Counted from the stretch's first letter, positions 1-9,126 are shown. The stretch: DNA of 64,000 nucleotides from Streptococcus sciuri (GCF_024814375.1 NZ_JANUXX010000001.1:62001-126000), one strand, 5' to 3'. Notes: generated by a model not told the origin, from the sequence alone. Made by a program: numbers and translations.

Positions 1-5
1 TGTGC

Positions 6-194
6 ATGGTTTTACCAGAAGTTATCAATAAGGTTGTATCAGAATTAGATTCTTCAACTATTCCAAATGATACAGTATGTGATGAAATTAGAGAAATTGC
101 TGCTCAACAAAACTATAATTCTGAAGATTTATCTATTGTAATGGCTATCTATTTTCTAGGATTTACTAGTTATTTAGGGTTTGAACAGTCATGA
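6..194 (+). CDS. Small hypothetical protein, possibly cut by the left edge
   Basis: A 62-codon reading frame ends at a TGA at 192-194. It is open to the left edge, so the real start may lie outside the window. The peptide is acidic and has no cysteine pattern, signal peptide or clear membrane segment; its C-terminal third is moderately hydrophobic. I do not recognise a family. It stands alone upstream of the promoter of the next gene. Confidence 0.4.
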   Translation: MVLPEVINKVVSELDSSTIPNDTVCDEIREIAAQQNYNSEDLSIVMAIYFLGFTSYLGFEQS

Positions 195-224
195 TAAAAA
201 GGAATCGTTATTTTTGAGGAAAAA

Positions 225-233
225 TGTTATAAT
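225..233 (+). promoter_or_regulatory. Extended -10 promoter for the alcohol dehydrogenase gene
   Basis: TATAAT lies at 228-233 with TG at 225-226, an extended -10. No good -35 is visible. Transcription would start near 240, giving a leader of about 26 nt that carries the AGGAAAG ribosome site before the ATG at 266. Confidence 0.7.
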
Positions 234-265
234 GAAAAACATGTCAGAAAAGAAAGGAAAGTGTA

Positions 266-1312
266 ATGAAAAAAGCAATATTTGTCAGAGAAGGTCAAAT
301 GGCTATTCAAGATGTTGCCGTGCCAGAAATCATAGAGCAGGATGATGTAATTATCCGAGTGGTTCGGACCTGTGTTTGTGGTTCTGATTTGTGGGCTTAC
401 AGAGGAGATGATACCAAGGAAGAGGGTTCTGATAATTCAGGGCATGAAATCATTGGCATTATCGAGAAAGTAGGATCAGCTATCAATACAGTTAAGGTGG
501 GTGATTTTGTTATCGCACCTTTCACGCATGGCTGTGGGCACTGTGCTGCTTGTCGTGCTGGATTTGAAGGAGGTTGCCAAAGTCACTCAGCTACAACCAA
601 CTTTTCACATGGGTACCAAGCAGAGTATGTGCGCTATACGCATGCAGATTGGTCACTTGTTAAAATTCCAGGGCAACCAGAAGACTACAGAGAGGGTATG
701 TTAAAATCTTTCCTAGCACTAGCAGATGTGATGCCAACGGGCTACCACGCTGCACGTGTGGCAAATGTTAAAGTAGGTGATACGGTTGCTATTGTAGGAG
801 ATGGTGCAGTCGGTCTATGTGCAGTTATTGCAGCTAAACTGCACGGTGCAAAGCGTATTATCATTATGAGTCGTCACAAAGATCGTCAACAATTAGCACT
901 TGAGTTTGGAGCGACAGATATAGTTGCTGAGCGTGGTGAAGAGGGAATTGCCAAAGTCTTAGAATTGACAAACGGTGATGGTGTAGATGCAGCACTTGAG
1001 TGCGTAGGAACACACTTGTCTACCGAGACTGCCATTGCTATTACTAGACCTGGAGCTGTAGTTGGTCGGGTAGGCGTTCCTCATACAGAGGACATCAATA
1101 TTGGAGATTACTTCATGAAAAATACTATCTTTGCAGGTGGTCCAGCTTCTGTGACGACTTACGATAAAGCTGTGCTTTTAAAAGCTGTGCTTGATGGTGT
1201 TATCAATCCAGGAAAAGTTTTCACACAGACTTACAGACTCTCTGAAATTAACCAAGCTTACAAAGATATGCAGGAGAGAAAAACGATAAAAGCAATAATG
1301 ACTATTGATTAA
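266..1312 (+). CDS. Zinc-dependent alcohol dehydrogenase family protein
   Basis: A 348-residue medium-chain dehydrogenase/reductase, a cytosolic NAD(P)-dependent oxidoreductase of alcohols or polyols; the exact substrate cannot be read from sequence. Catalytic zinc ligands are Cys38 (in VCGSD) and His60-Glu61 (GHE). The structural zinc lobe has Cys90, Cys93, Cys96 and Cys104. The Rossmann motif is at about 177-184 (VGDGAVGL). Length is normal for the family. It has its own promoter and a terminator directly downstream, so it is probably monocistronic. Confidence 0.9.
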   Translation: MKKAIFVREGQMAIQDVAVPEIIEQDDVIIRVVRTCVCGSDLWAYRGDDTKEEGSDNSGHEIIGIIEKVGSAINTVKVGDFVIAPFTHGCGHCAACRAGFEGGCQSHSATTNFSHGYQAEYVRYTHADWSLVKIPGQPEDYREGMLKSFLALADVMPTGYHAARVANVKVGDTVAIVGDGAVGLCAVIAAKLHGAKRIIIMSRHKDRQQLALEFGATDIVAERGEEGIAKVLELTNGDGVDAALECVGTHLSTETAIAITRPGAVVGRVGVPHTEDINIGDYFMKNTIFAGGPASVTTYDKAVLLKAVLDGVINPGKVFTQTYRLSEINQAYKDMQERKTIKAIMTID

Positions 1313-1321
1313 TATTAGGAG

Positions 1322-1350
1322 AAGGCAGGGTGAGATTAGAATCCTGCCTT
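1322..1350 (+). terminator. Hairpin terminator after the alcohol dehydrogenase gene
   Basis: A perfect 8-bp inverted repeat (AAGGCAGG / CCTGCCTT) with a 13-nt loop is followed only by TTTAT, so the U-tract is weak. Confidence 0.6.
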
Positions 1351-1386
1351 TATGAACACTTTCTCTAGGCAGTGATGAGTGAAATA

Positions 1387-1395
1387 TGCTATAAT
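1387..1395 (+). promoter_or_regulatory. Extended -10 giving a predicted leaderless mRNA
   Basis: TGC-TATAAT at 1387-1395 ends 7 nt before the ATG at 1403. Transcription should start at or next to that ATG. The box lies inside the region a longer start at 1379 would translate, which argues against that longer start. Confidence 0.7.
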
Positions 1396-1402
1396 AAAAA
1401 AT

Positions 1403-1900
1403 ATGGAAAAAGCACAGAAAAAAGAAAATTATCAACTCATGATAGCACAGGCAAAAGCACTATTTGATGATGAAAGAAATGCCCTTGCAAATCTCTCCAA
1501 TGCTTCAGCTCTTTTAAAACAATCGTTGCCAGACAGCGTTTTTGCAGGTTTTTATCTCTACGATGGCTATGAACTTGTTTTAGGACCTTTCCAAGGACAG
1601 GTCTCTTGTGTTAGAATTGCGCTGGGTAAGGGTGTCTGTGGGGAAGTGGCTCAATCACACCAAGCTATGATTGTTGATGATGTGATGAAACATGCCAATT
1701 ATATCGCTTGTGACTCGGCGGCAAGAAGCGAGATAGTTATCCCTATGATAAAGGAAAATCGTTTGATTGGTGTTTTAGATTTGGATTCTGGGAAAACAGC
1801 GGATTATGATACTGTTGACTTAGAATTTTTACAAAATTTTCTCTCTATTTTACTAGCCAAAACAGATTGGAACTTCTCGATGTTTGAGGTGAGAACGTAA
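1403..1900 (+). CDS. Free methionine-R-sulfoxide reductase (GAF-domain protein)
   Basis: A 165-residue GAF-fold enzyme that reduces free methionine-R-sulfoxide in the cytosol. Cysteines 69, 79 and 103 have the 10- and 24-residue spacing of the three catalytic cysteines of the fRMsr/MsrC family, which supports enzyme rather than sensor function. I chose the ATG at 1403 because the -10 box sits at 1390-1395; an ATG at 1379 would lie upstream of the transcript. There is no Shine-Dalgarno sequence, so it is probably translated from a leaderless mRNA. Its TAA overlaps the dnaX ATG by one base, and the two are cotranscribed. Confidence 0.85.
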   Translation: MEKAQKKENYQLMIAQAKALFDDERNALANLSNASALLKQSLPDSVFAGFYLYDGYELVLGPFQGQVSCVRIALGKGVCGEVAQSHQAMIVDDVMKHANYIACDSAARSEIVIPMIKENRLIGVLDLDSGKTADYDTVDLEFLQNFLSILLAKTDWNFSMFEVRT

Positions 1901-3570
1901 TGTATCAGGCATTGTACCGTAAATACCGTAGCCAGACGTTTGATGAGATGGTGGGACAGTCTGTCATTTCGACAACACTCAAGCAGGCGGTGGCTTCTGG
2001 TACGTTTAGCCATGCTTATCTCTTTTCAGGTCCACGAGGAACAGGAAAAACAAGTGCAGCCAAGATTTTTGCAAAAGCAATGAATTGCCCTAACCAAGTA
2101 AATGGTGAGCCTTGTAACCATTGTGATATTTGCTTAGATACTACAAATGGTGTCCTTGAGGATGTAATTGAAATTGATGCAGCATCAAACAACGGTGTTG
2201 ATGAAATCCGTGATATTAGAGATAAATCAACTTATGCACCGAGTCGTGCTACTTATAAAGTTTATATCATTGACGAAGTACATATGTTATCGACGGGTGC
2301 TTTTAATGCACTTTTAAAAACGCTCGAAGAGCCGACAGAAAACGTTGTCTTTATTCTGGCGACGACAGAATTGCATAAGATTCCAGCGACTATCCTCTCT
2401 CGTGTGCAACGTTTTGAGTTTAAGGCGATTAGGCAGCAGGCGATAGAAAATCATCTAATATCTATTTTGGCTCGAGAAGACGCTTCCTATGAGTCTGAGG
2501 CGATAACGCTTATTGCTAGACGAGCAGAAGGCGGAATGCGGGATGCTCTATCTATTCTTGATCAAGCATTGAGTCTTAGCAAAGACCACCATGTGACACT
2601 AGCTATTGCTGAAGAGATAACAGGCAGTATCTCTCTACAGGCTTTGGATGATTATGTCTATCATATCGCTCAAAAGGATGCTCAGGCAGCTCTAAAAAAC
2701 TTGACGATAATTTTTGAAAGTGGCAAAAGTATCAGCCGTTTTGCAATAGATTTGTTGGTTTATCTGCGAGATTTACTGGTAGCTAAAGCAGGCGGAACTT
2801 TCTCTCATCAGACTGAAACATTTAAGGATAACATGTCCTTGGAGAATGGTATTCTGTTTGATATGATTGATAAGGTCACGTATCAACTGAATGTCATCAA
2901 GTCAACTAGTCAACCAAAGATTTATGCTGAAATGATGACCATTCAATTAGTTGAGCTAGTAGAGACTACCTCCTCTTTTTTACCAGAAAATGTAGAAGCT
3001 GAGCTTGCTGATTTACGCACTGAGCTTGCTGATTTGAAAAAAGAGTTGGAGAACTTTCACATACAAGCATCTAAAAGTAAAACAGTTCCTGCTAGGACTA
3101 AGAATCCGTTCACTTATAAGGTGGATAGAGTAAAGATTTTGACTATTATGGAGGAAACAATGGTTGATAGTCAAAAATCACGTGAGTATCTGGATGCTCT
3201 AAAAGGTGCTTGGAATGAAATTTTAGAGAGTTTGTCCGTTCAGGATAGGGCGCTTCTTCGTGGTTCTGAACCGGTACTGGCTAATAGTGAAAATGCCATT
3301 TTAGCATTTGATGCTGCTTTCAATGCTGAGCAGGCGATGAAACGTTCAGATCTCAATGCCATCTTTGGCAATATTATGAGTAAGGTTGCGGGTTTTTCTC
3401 CTAACATCCTTGCTGTGGGGCGTTCAGACTTTAACAGCATTCGTGGTGAGTTTGCACAACAAAGGAGAAATCAACAGTCGGATATATCAACTAAGGACAA
3501 CAAGTTTGCTTTACATGTTCCAGATACTTTTCATTTTTTAGAGGAAAAGATTGAACTTGTGGATGATTAG
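1900..3570 (+). CDS. dnaX: DNA polymerase III subunits gamma/tau
   Basis: A 556-residue AAA+ clamp-loader subunit. Walker A (GPRGTGKT) is at 44-51, the zinc module is Cys63/72/75/78, Walker B (IIDEVH) is at about 123-128, and the arginine-finger region (LSRVQRF) is near 165. A variable C-terminal tau-like part follows. It assembles the replication clamp loader and contacts the polymerase. Its start overlaps the preceding reductase gene (TAATG), so the two are translationally coupled. I see no in-phase slippery heptamer, so a shorter gamma form is not evident. Confidence 0.96.
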   Translation: MYQALYRKYRSQTFDEMVGQSVISTTLKQAVASGTFSHAYLFSGPRGTGKTSAAKIFAKAMNCPNQVNGEPCNHCDICLDTTNGVLEDVIEIDAASNNGVDEIRDIRDKSTYAPSRATYKVYIIDEVHMLSTGAFNALLKTLEEPTENVVFILATTELHKIPATILSRVQRFEFKAIRQQAIENHLISILAREDASYESEAITLIARRAEGGMRDALSILDQALSLSKDHHVTLAIAEEITGSISLQALDDYVYHIAQKDAQAALKNLTIIFESGKSISRFAIDLLVYLRDLLVAKAGGTFSHQTETFKDNMSLENGILFDMIDKVTYQLNVIKSTSQPKIYAEMMTIQLVELVETTSSFLPENVEAELADLRTELADLKKELENFHIQASKSKTVPARTKNPFTYKVDRVKILTIMEETMVDSQKSREYLDALKGAWNEILESLSVQDRALLRGSEPVLANSENAILAFDAAFNAEQAMKRSDLNAIFGNIMSKVAGFSPNILAVGRSDFNSIRGEFAQQRRNQQSDISTKDNKFALHVPDTFHFLEEKIELVDD

Positions 3571-3575
3571 TAGAT

Positions 3576-3604
3576 AAAAAAGAGACTGAAGTAGTCTCTT
3601 TTTT
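3576..3604. terminator. Bidirectional terminator between dnaX and the biotin ligase gene
   Basis: Perfect 12-bp stem AAAAAAGAGACT / AGTCTCTTTTTT with a 5-nt loop. A- and T-runs on the two sides allow it to serve both convergent genes. Confidence 0.9.
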
Positions 3605-3624
3605 ATGATTTAAAAATAATGGTA

Positions 3625-4413
3625 TTATAAGTTCGACCAAGAACTGAGACTAATCTCTCCACTGGAGAGGTATTTCACTTTGTCATTATTCAGTTTCACA
3701 ACAAGTGTCCCTGAGTTTAAAATATCTAAAGCTTCTCCTGTAAATACAGTCCCATTTTCGTTAAAACAAATCCTTCTCCCAAGCACTAGCGATTTTTCCT
3801 TATAAACCTTGATGAGATCATGTTCTGGAACGCTTAAAAAAAGATGCCAAATTTCTTTGATAAGGGCATTTCGGCTGATAGTAGGTGTCCCCTCAAAAAG
3901 GTTGCCTGCTTTATGTTCTAGTTCTTTTGGAAAGGTTGTAATAGCAAAATTTATTCCAACTCCGATAATTACACCATCTCTTTGTCCTGTTTTAGGGTGG
4001 GTTGTTGTTTCTGTTAAAATGCCTGCTATTTTTTTGCCGTCACGATAAATGTCATTGACCCATTTAATTTGTGTGTCAATCTGAGTGAGACGCCAGATTG
4101 CTTTGACAATACTAGAGGCTACCATAAGCGTGTAAGTAGGAAGCTTTTTTTGAGTTTTGACAGGTAGATACAAAGACATGTAGATGCCTTGGTTATTGCT
4201 CGCAAAAAAAGGACGTGAAAATCGTCCGACAGCCGCTGTTTGGTTGTTGGCTAGAAAAAGATGGGGAGAATTGAGCTCTCCCTTTTCTTTGGCTCGTTTG
4301 GTATCTTGTTGGGTGGACTGGCTCTTTTCTATTAAGGTGACAGCAAAACCAAGCTGTTCTTGTAACCAAAGTGGATCTAGCTTGTCTGTACATAGGGTAT
4401 TTCTTTTTGTCAT
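3625..4413 (-). CDS. birA: Biotin-[acetyl-CoA carboxylase] ligase, catalytic domain only
   Basis: A 262-residue BirA/LplA-type ligase that forms biotinyl-AMP and transfers biotin to carboxylase carrier lysines. The biotin-site region (KSQSTQQD), the WVNDIY-x3-KKIAGIL segment and a short C-terminal domain are present. The N-terminal winged-helix DNA-binding domain of bifunctional BirA is absent, so this copy cannot act as a biotin repressor. I chose the ATG at 4413 because a TATAAT box lies at 4420-4425, only 6 nt upstream; an upstream ATG at 4428 would precede the transcript. Convergent with dnaX. Confidence 0.88.
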   Translation of the reverse strand: MTKRNTLCTDKLDPLWLQEQLGFAVTLIEKSQSTQQDTKRAKEKGELNSPHLFLANNQTAAVGRFSRPFFASNNQGIYMSLYLPVKTQKKLPTYTLMVASSIVKAIWRLTQIDTQIKWVNDIYRDGKKIAGILTETTTHPKTGQRDGVIIGVGINFAITTFPKELEHKAGNLFEGTPTISRNALIKEIWHLFLSVPEHDLIKVYKEKSLVLGRRICFNENGTVFTGEALDILNSGTLVVKLNNDKVKYLSSGEISLSSWSNL

Positions 4414-4419
4414 GAGACT

Positions 4420-4425
4420 ATTATA
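4420..4425 (-). promoter_or_regulatory. -10 box giving a predicted leaderless mRNA for the biotin ligase
   Basis: TATAAT on the minus strand is separated by 6 nt (AGTCTC) from the ATG at 4413. No Shine-Dalgarno is possible between them. The TGn extension is not perfect here (TTG) and no -35 is obvious. Confidence 0.6.
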
Positions 4426-4545
4426 CAATAGTTTTCAGGAGATAGGGAGTTTAATTATTGTTGTTTATCTATTTAGGTAAAATTTATTTCTTTTTATATC
4501 ATGTTTAATTTAAGAACAAGTATGCTATATCCTGAACACAGATTT

Positions 4546-4800
4546 AAGGAGCGCGTATTATAAAAATTTCGAGTCATGCAACTAAGGAAATCATCAGGAG
4601 ATTGTCAGAATTATCCTTCTATCTTGTTGGCGCTTGAGACTTAGTTATTGAGGTACTTAATGTTCAAGAAGTCATAGCAAAATCAGGTTTGTTTTTCTTT
4701 ACAATGATGTCACAAATGTGCTGACTGCTGGTTTCTTGCCATGAGTATTTGATAATGAAAATTATTTACAAGTTGAATTGAAGTATGCTTTGCATTGACA
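4546..4800 (+). pseudogene. Decayed, unassigned coding remnant upstream of metK
   Basis: An AAGGAG ribosome site (4546-4551) lies 8 nt before an ATA codon at 4560, where an ATG would be expected. The frame then runs 25 codons to a TGA at 4635 and continues in phase with two more stops. A weak -10-like TATGCTATAT lies at 4521-4530. This looks like a dead gene, but I cannot name the family. Confidence 0.35.
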
Positions 4801-4958
4801 ATGAAAAATAACTGATGTTTGCAGTCTTGGTTACATGATTGAGGTTCTTGCGTAAACTGTAGTTTCTTGATATCAATATCATTATAGCTGTCTTAGCCAT
4901 TTCAAAAATATTGATATAAATTTTTTATCAAAAATCTCTTTCTATAAGAGTCAAAAAG

Positions 4959-4967
4959 TGATATACT
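4959..4967 (+). promoter_or_regulatory. metK promoter (extended -10)
   Basis: TGA-TATACT at 4959-4967. Transcription would start near 4974 and include the whole SMK leader. No consensus -35. Confidence 0.6.
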
Positions 4968-4981
4968 TAAACGGTTATTAA

Positions 4982-5076
4982 GTCCCGATAAGATGATCAA
5001 CTGGTCAGTACTTTGTAACTTTTTAACACAGGTGAGCGATTTTTAAAGGCTCAGAAACATTTATTAAAAGGGGGAC
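4982..5076 (+). ncRNA. SMK box (SAM-III) riboswitch of metK
   Basis: Supporting parts: GTCCC at 4982-4986 can pair with GGGAC at 5072-5076, which includes the metK Shine-Dalgarno (GGGGG at 5070-5074). The hairpin TGATC-aact-GGTCA and the conserved CTTTGTAAC core follow. SAM binding should close the outer helix and block translation. An extra hairpin with TGAGC/GCTCA arms (5033-5037 and 5049-5053) fills the variable linker. Confidence 0.88.
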
Positions 5077-5081
5077 AGTTC

Positions 5082-6272
5082 ATGTCAGAACGTAAATTAT
5101 TTACTTCGGAGTCTGTATCTGAAGGACATCCAGACAAGATTGCCGATCAGATTTCCGATGCTATTTTGGATGCGATTTTAGCCCAAGATCCTGAGGCTCA
5201 TGTGGCGGCTGAAACGGTGGTCTATACTGGTTCGGTTCATGTTTTTGGAGAAATTTCGACTAGTGCCTATGTCGATATTAACCGTGTGGTGCGAGATACT
5301 ATTGCCGATATCGGCTACACCAATGCTGAATACGGCTTTGCGGCTGAATCTGTTGGAGTACATCCGTCTTTGGTAGAGCAGTCACCAGATATTGCTCAAG
5401 GGGTCAACGAAGCCTTAGAAGTGAGAGGCAATCAGGAACAGGATCCTCTTGATTTGATTGGGGCAGGCGACCAAGGGCTAATGTTTGGTTTTGCGGTAGA
5501 CGAAACACCAGAACTCATGCCACTACCTATCTCACTCAGCCATAAACTAGTTAAAAAATTAGCAGATTTGCGCAAAACAGGCAGACTTTCCTATCTCCGT
5601 CCAGATGCTAAGAGTCAGGTGACGGTGGAATACGATGAAAACGACCAGCCTTTACGGGTTGAAACGGTGGTGATTTCAACTCAACATGATCCCGAAGTGG
5701 GACAGGACATCATTCGTAAAGATATGATTAATCGGGTGATTAAAGAGGTTATTCCAGCCAATTACTTGGATGACCAAACTAAGTATTTTATCAATCCGAC
5801 AGGGCGGTTTGTCATCGGTGGTCCACAAGGGGATTCTGGATTGACCGGACGCAAGATTATCGTTGACACTTACGGCGGTTATGCCCGTCATGGAGGAGGT
5901 GCTTTCTCTGGTAAGGATGCTACCAAGGTGGATCGTTCAGCATCTTATGCAGCTCGCTATATTGCTAAAAATATTGTGGCAGCAGGATTGGCTAAGAAAG
6001 CAGAGGTTCAGCTGGCCTATGCTATTGGGGTGGCTCAGCCTGTGTCTGTCCGAATTGATACTTTCGGTACTAGTACAGTGGCAGAAAGTCAGCTAGAAAA
6101 AGCTGTGCGTCAGATTTTTGATCTCCGCCCAGCTGGGATTATTCAAATGCTGGACTTGAAACGGCCGATTTACCGTCAAACAGCAGCTTATGGACACATG
6201 GGAAGGACTGATATTGACCTGCCTTGGGAACGTTTGGATAAGGTCAATGCACTTAAAGCAGCAGTGAGTTAG
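5082..6272 (+). CDS. metK: S-adenosylmethionine synthetase
   Basis: A 396-residue methionine adenosyltransferase making SAM from methionine and ATP in the cytosol. Signature motifs are GHPDK at 15-19, GAGDQG at 127-132 and the P-loop-like GGGAFSGKD at 271-279. Length matches the family. The ATG follows GGGGG by 7 nt, and that ribosome site is part of the SMK riboswitch, so the gene is repressed by its own product. Monocistronic with a good terminator. Codon choice looks somewhat more GC-rich than in several neighbours. Confidence 0.97.
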   Translation: MSERKLFTSESVSEGHPDKIADQISDAILDAILAQDPEAHVAAETVVYTGSVHVFGEISTSAYVDINRVVRDTIADIGYTNAEYGFAAESVGVHPSLVEQSPDIAQGVNEALEVRGNQEQDPLDLIGAGDQGLMFGFAVDETPELMPLPISLSHKLVKKLADLRKTGRLSYLRPDAKSQVTVEYDENDQPLRVETVVISTQHDPEVGQDIIRKDMINRVIKEVIPANYLDDQTKYFINPTGRFVIGGPQGDSGLTGRKIIVDTYGGYARHGGGAFSGKDATKVDRSASYAARYIAKNIVAAGLAKKAEVQLAYAIGVAQPVSVRIDTFGTSTVAESQLEKAVRQIFDLRPAGIIQMLDLKRPIYRQTAAYGHMGRTDIDLPWERLDKVNALKAAVS

Positions 6273-6316
6273 CAAGCTTTTTTCTAGCTGTTTAGTATGA
6301 AGAAAAAGTAAGATTG

Positions 6317-6341
6317 AAAAAGCTGTGTATTCAGCTTTTTT
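6317..6341 (+). terminator. metK terminator
   Basis: Stem AAAAAGCTG / CAGCTTTTT with a 6-nt loop, followed by T. Confidence 0.85.
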
Positions 6342-6375
6342 GCTTTAAATGAACATAGGAATTAAGGATAAGTGA

Positions 6376-6404
6376 TTGCTAAAGGTCTAGGCTTGTGGTA
6401 AAAT
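6376..6404 (+). promoter_or_regulatory. murA promoter
   Basis: -35 TTGCTA (6376-6381), 17-bp spacer, extended -10 TGG-TAAAAT (TAAAAT at 6399-6404). Start expected near 6411, leaving a leader of about 32 nt. Confidence 0.65.
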
Positions 6405-6442
6405 AAAAAGGTTGAATTCAAGTATAAGAAAGATAAAATGGT

Positions 6443-7705
6443 ATGCGAAAAATTGTAATTGAAGGTGGCAAGCCTCTAAAAGGCGAAGTGGTGGTTTCTG
6501 GTGCAAAAAATAGTATCGTTGCCCTTATGCCTGCTGCTATCCTAACAGATGATATTGTGACATTAGATGGTGTACCTGAGATTTCAGATGTGGAAAATCT
6601 CATCAGTATCTTGAAAGAGATGGGTGTTCGTGTCGAGCGCTGTGGTAGCAGTCTGACGATTGATTCGAGAGGTCTTAAAGATATGCCTCTTCCCTTTTCA
6701 AAAATGACTAACCTCAGGGCTTCTTATTACTTTTATAGCAGTCTTTTAGCAAAATTTGGTCAGGCGATTGTAGGACTCCCAGGCGGGTGTAATCTTGGCC
6801 CGCGTCCTATCGATCTTCATTTAAAAGCATTTGAAGCGATGGGAGCAGAAATATCCTACGAAGGCGAGCTCATGCGAATCGCTGTTCCAGAAGGGAAGGA
6901 ATTGCATGGGGCACACATTTATATGGATACAGTTTCTGTTGGTGCAACCATTAATACCATGATTGCAGCGAGTAGAGCCAAAGGACGTACGGTGATTGAA
7001 AATGCAGCTCGTGAGCCTGAAATCATCGACGTAGCGACTCTGCTCAACAATATGGGTGCGCATATTCGTGGTGTAGGGACAGATACGATTACTATTGTAG
7101 GTGTAGAAGAGCTTCACGGAACGAGACATCAAGTCATTCCTGATCGTATTGAGGCTGGCACTTACATTGCTCTTGCTGCAGCTGTTGGTGAGGGTGTTCG
7201 TGTGAGTAATGTCCTCTACGAACATCTGGAGTCTTTTATTGCAAAATTAGAAGAGATGGGAGTTCGGATGACAATCGAGGAGGAAGCGATATTTGTTGAA
7301 AAGCAAGACCATTTGCGGAGTGTCTCTGTCACAACAGCTCCGTATCCTGGTTTTGCAACCGATCTTCAACAACCACTGACCCCATTATTGCTAAAAGCTA
7401 GCGGACGTTCACAGGTGATTGATACTATTTATGAAAAAAGGGTTAACCATGTTCCAGAGCTTTCTCGTATGGGAGCTGATATCAGCCTTATTGGTGGTCA
7501 TATTGTAACGCATGGTCCAAGTGATTTGACAGGTACACAAGTAGCGGCTTCGGATTTACGAGCAGGTGCAGCTTTGGTTATTGCAGGTTTGATGGCAAAG
7601 GGTAAAACGGAGATTACCCATATTGAGTACATTTTGCGGGGTTATGCCAATATTGTTGACAAGTTGCGTGCACTTGGTGCCTCTATTACCATCAATGATG
7701 ACTAA
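6443..7705 (+). CDS. murA: UDP-N-acetylglucosamine 1-carboxyvinyltransferase
   Basis: A 420-residue enolpyruvyl transferase catalysing the first committed step of peptidoglycan synthesis; the target of fosfomycin. Lys22-Asn23 (SGAKNS), Arg92, catalytic Cys116 (GGCNLGP) and Arg121 are present. Streptococci usually carry two MurA paralogues. This copy resembles the second type (MurZ/MurA2), judged from remembered similarity only. It is flanked by its own promoter and terminator. Confidence 0.95.
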   Translation: MRKIVIEGGKPLKGEVVVSGAKNSIVALMPAAILTDDIVTLDGVPEISDVENLISILKEMGVRVERCGSSLTIDSRGLKDMPLPFSKMTNLRASYYFYSSLLAKFGQAIVGLPGGCNLGPRPIDLHLKAFEAMGAEISYEGELMRIAVPEGKELHGAHIYMDTVSVGATINTMIAASRAKGRTVIENAAREPEIIDVATLLNNMGAHIRGVGTDTITIVGVEELHGTRHQVIPDRIEAGTYIALAAAVGEGVRVSNVLYEHLESFIAKLEEMGVRMTIEEEAIFVEKQDHLRSVSVTTAPYPGFATDLQQPLTPLLLKASGRSQVIDTIYEKRVNHVPELSRMGADISLIGGHIVTHGPSDLTGTQVAASDLRAGAALVIAGLMAKGKTEITHIEYILRGYANIVDKLRALGASITINDD

Positions 7706-7709
7706 AGGG

Positions 7710-7744
7710 ATAAAAGCGATGAGAAAAATTTTCGTCGCTTTTAT
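7710..7744 (+). terminator. murA terminator
   Basis: Arms ATAAAAGCGA / TCGCTTTTAT enclose a further inner GAAAA/TTTTC pairing; strong hairpin just after the murA stop. Confidence 0.85.
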
Positions 7745-7777
7745 TGATAATTTTTAAGCTACAATCCTTTTTCAATA

Positions 7778-7786
7778 TGCTATAAT
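7778..7786 (+). promoter_or_regulatory. relPRS operon promoter (extended -10)
   Basis: TGC-TATAAT at 7778-7786. Start near 7793 and a leader of about 24 nt with AGAAAGGG before the ATG. Confidence 0.7.
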
Positions 7787-7816
7787 GGATAAAAAGTAGG
7801 ACAAGAAAGGGAAAAT

Positions 7817-8446
7817 ATGGCGACAAGTATCTATGGGCGATACGAACCCTATCTTCAGGAGATTTTGGAGACGTTTAGCCAGCGTATCATGGCAGAAAAT
7901 GAAAATTATAAAGCCAAAATGGGCTATAAACTATACGAACATTTTAATGCTCGCATCAAATCAGAAGATAGCATGCGCGAAAAGTGTAGACGTAAAGGTT
8001 TACCTGAGACGACGTACTCTGCTTTAAAGTCTATCCGTGATAGTATTGGTTTGAGGATTATCTGTGGTTTTGTAGATGATATTTATAGTTTAGTTGATTT
8101 TATCCGTCATTATGAGGATTGTGAGATTGTCACAGAAAAGGATTATATCTTACATGCTAAGCCAAATGGTTATCGATCGTATCACTTGATTTTAGAGATT
8201 GAGACTGATAAGCCAGACTGTGTTGGCAATCAGCTAGGACGCTATTTTATTGAGATTCAATTGAGAACCATTGCGCAAGATTCATGGGCCAGTTTGGAAC
8301 ATCAGATGAAGTATAAGCATGAGATCAAAAATCCAGAACGCATTGTCCGTGAATTGAAGCGTTGTGCAGACGAAATAGCATCAGTTGATTTGACTATGCA
8401 AACGATTAGACAACTCATCGTGGATAGTAGCAAGGAGAAAAAGTAA
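7817..8446 (+). CDS. relP: Small alarmone synthetase RelP
   Basis: A 209-residue stand-alone (p)ppGpp synthetase that transfers pyrophosphate from ATP to GDP or GTP; no hydrolase domain. Synthetase residues visible include the Arg46-Lys48 region, Asp75 in RDSIGLR, Lys115/Gly118/Tyr119/His123 (KPNGYRSYH), the E-x-Q-x-R-T motif at 146-151 and His162. Followed with a one-base overlap by a response regulator and then a kinase. This is the relPRS arrangement described in Streptococcus mutans, which is why I call it RelP rather than RelQ. Confidence 0.92.
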   Translation: MATSIYGRYEPYLQEILETFSQRIMAENENYKAKMGYKLYEHFNARIKSEDSMREKCRRKGLPETTYSALKSIRDSIGLRIICGFVDDIYSLVDFIRHYEDCEIVTEKDYILHAKPNGYRSYHLILEIETDKPDCVGNQLGRYFIEIQLRTIAQDSWASLEHQMKYKHEIKNPERIVRELKRCADEIASVDLTMQTIRQLIVDSSKEKK

Positions 8447-9126
8447 TGCGTGTGTTGATAGCAGAAGATGAGATTCAAATGGCACGTGTATTAAGCACAG
8501 CTTTGAAGCATGAAGGCTACAGCGTTGATGTGGCAAATGATGGACAGATGGCAGTGGATATGGCAAATCAAAATGCTTATGATGTTATGGTGATGGATGT
8601 TATGATGCCGAAAAAAACAGGTGTTGAAGCGGTTGAAGAAATCAGACAATCAGGTAGCCAAGCGCATATCATTATGCTAACAGCTATGTCTGAGATTGAT
8701 AATCGCGTGACAGGGTTGGATGCTGGAGCGGATGATTATCTCACCAAACCATTTTCACTCAAAGAATTATTAGCACGCTTGCGTTCAATGGCAAGACGTG
8801 TTGACAGTTTTACTCCCAACATTCTTGAGGTGGGGAGTGTCACACTTAATGTTGGTGAGCAGGAGTTGAGTAGTACAAATACTATTCGTCTAGCTGGCAA
8901 AGAATCGAAAATGCTTGAATTTTTTATGCTCAATGTCGGCAAATCCTTGTCCACAGAACGTTTATTTAATCACGTCTGGTCAAATGACACAGATGATGTT
9001 GATAGCGGATATGTTTTTATGTATGTATCTTATCTACGTCAAAAGTTGAAGTCTGTCGGAGCTAATCTTGATATTATTGGTGATGAGGGAGGCGACTATA
9101 CTTTGATTGAGGTTTCGTATGAATAG
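8446..9126 (+). CDS. relR: Response regulator RelR (OmpR family)
   Basis: A 226-residue two-component regulator: receiver domain 1-115 with acidic residues Glu7/Asp8, phospho-acceptor Asp51 (VMDVMMP) and a conserved Lys near 104, followed by a C-terminal winged-helix DNA-binding domain. Start codon overlaps the relP stop (TAATG). Partner kinase follows. In S. mutans the equivalent pair controls relP expression and links stress sensing to alarmone level; that role here is inferred from synteny. Confidence 0.9.
   Translation: MRVLIAEDEIQMARVLSTALKHEGYSVDVANDGQMAVDMANQNAYDVMVMDVMMPKKTGVEAVEEIRQSGSQAHIIMLTAMSEIDNRVTGLDAGADDYLTKPFSLKELLARLRSMARRVDSFTPNILEVGSVTLNVGEQELSSTNTIRLAGKESKMLEFFMLNVGKSLSTERLFNHVWSNDTDDVDSGYVFMYVSYLRQKLKSVGANLDIIGDEGGDYTLIEVSYE

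Noticed and set aside
3030..3050. A-rich run in dnaX as a programmed frameshift site
   Set aside because: The A-run is not in the X-XXY-YYZ phase relative to the reading frame, and no stem or internal ribosome-site partner was evident.
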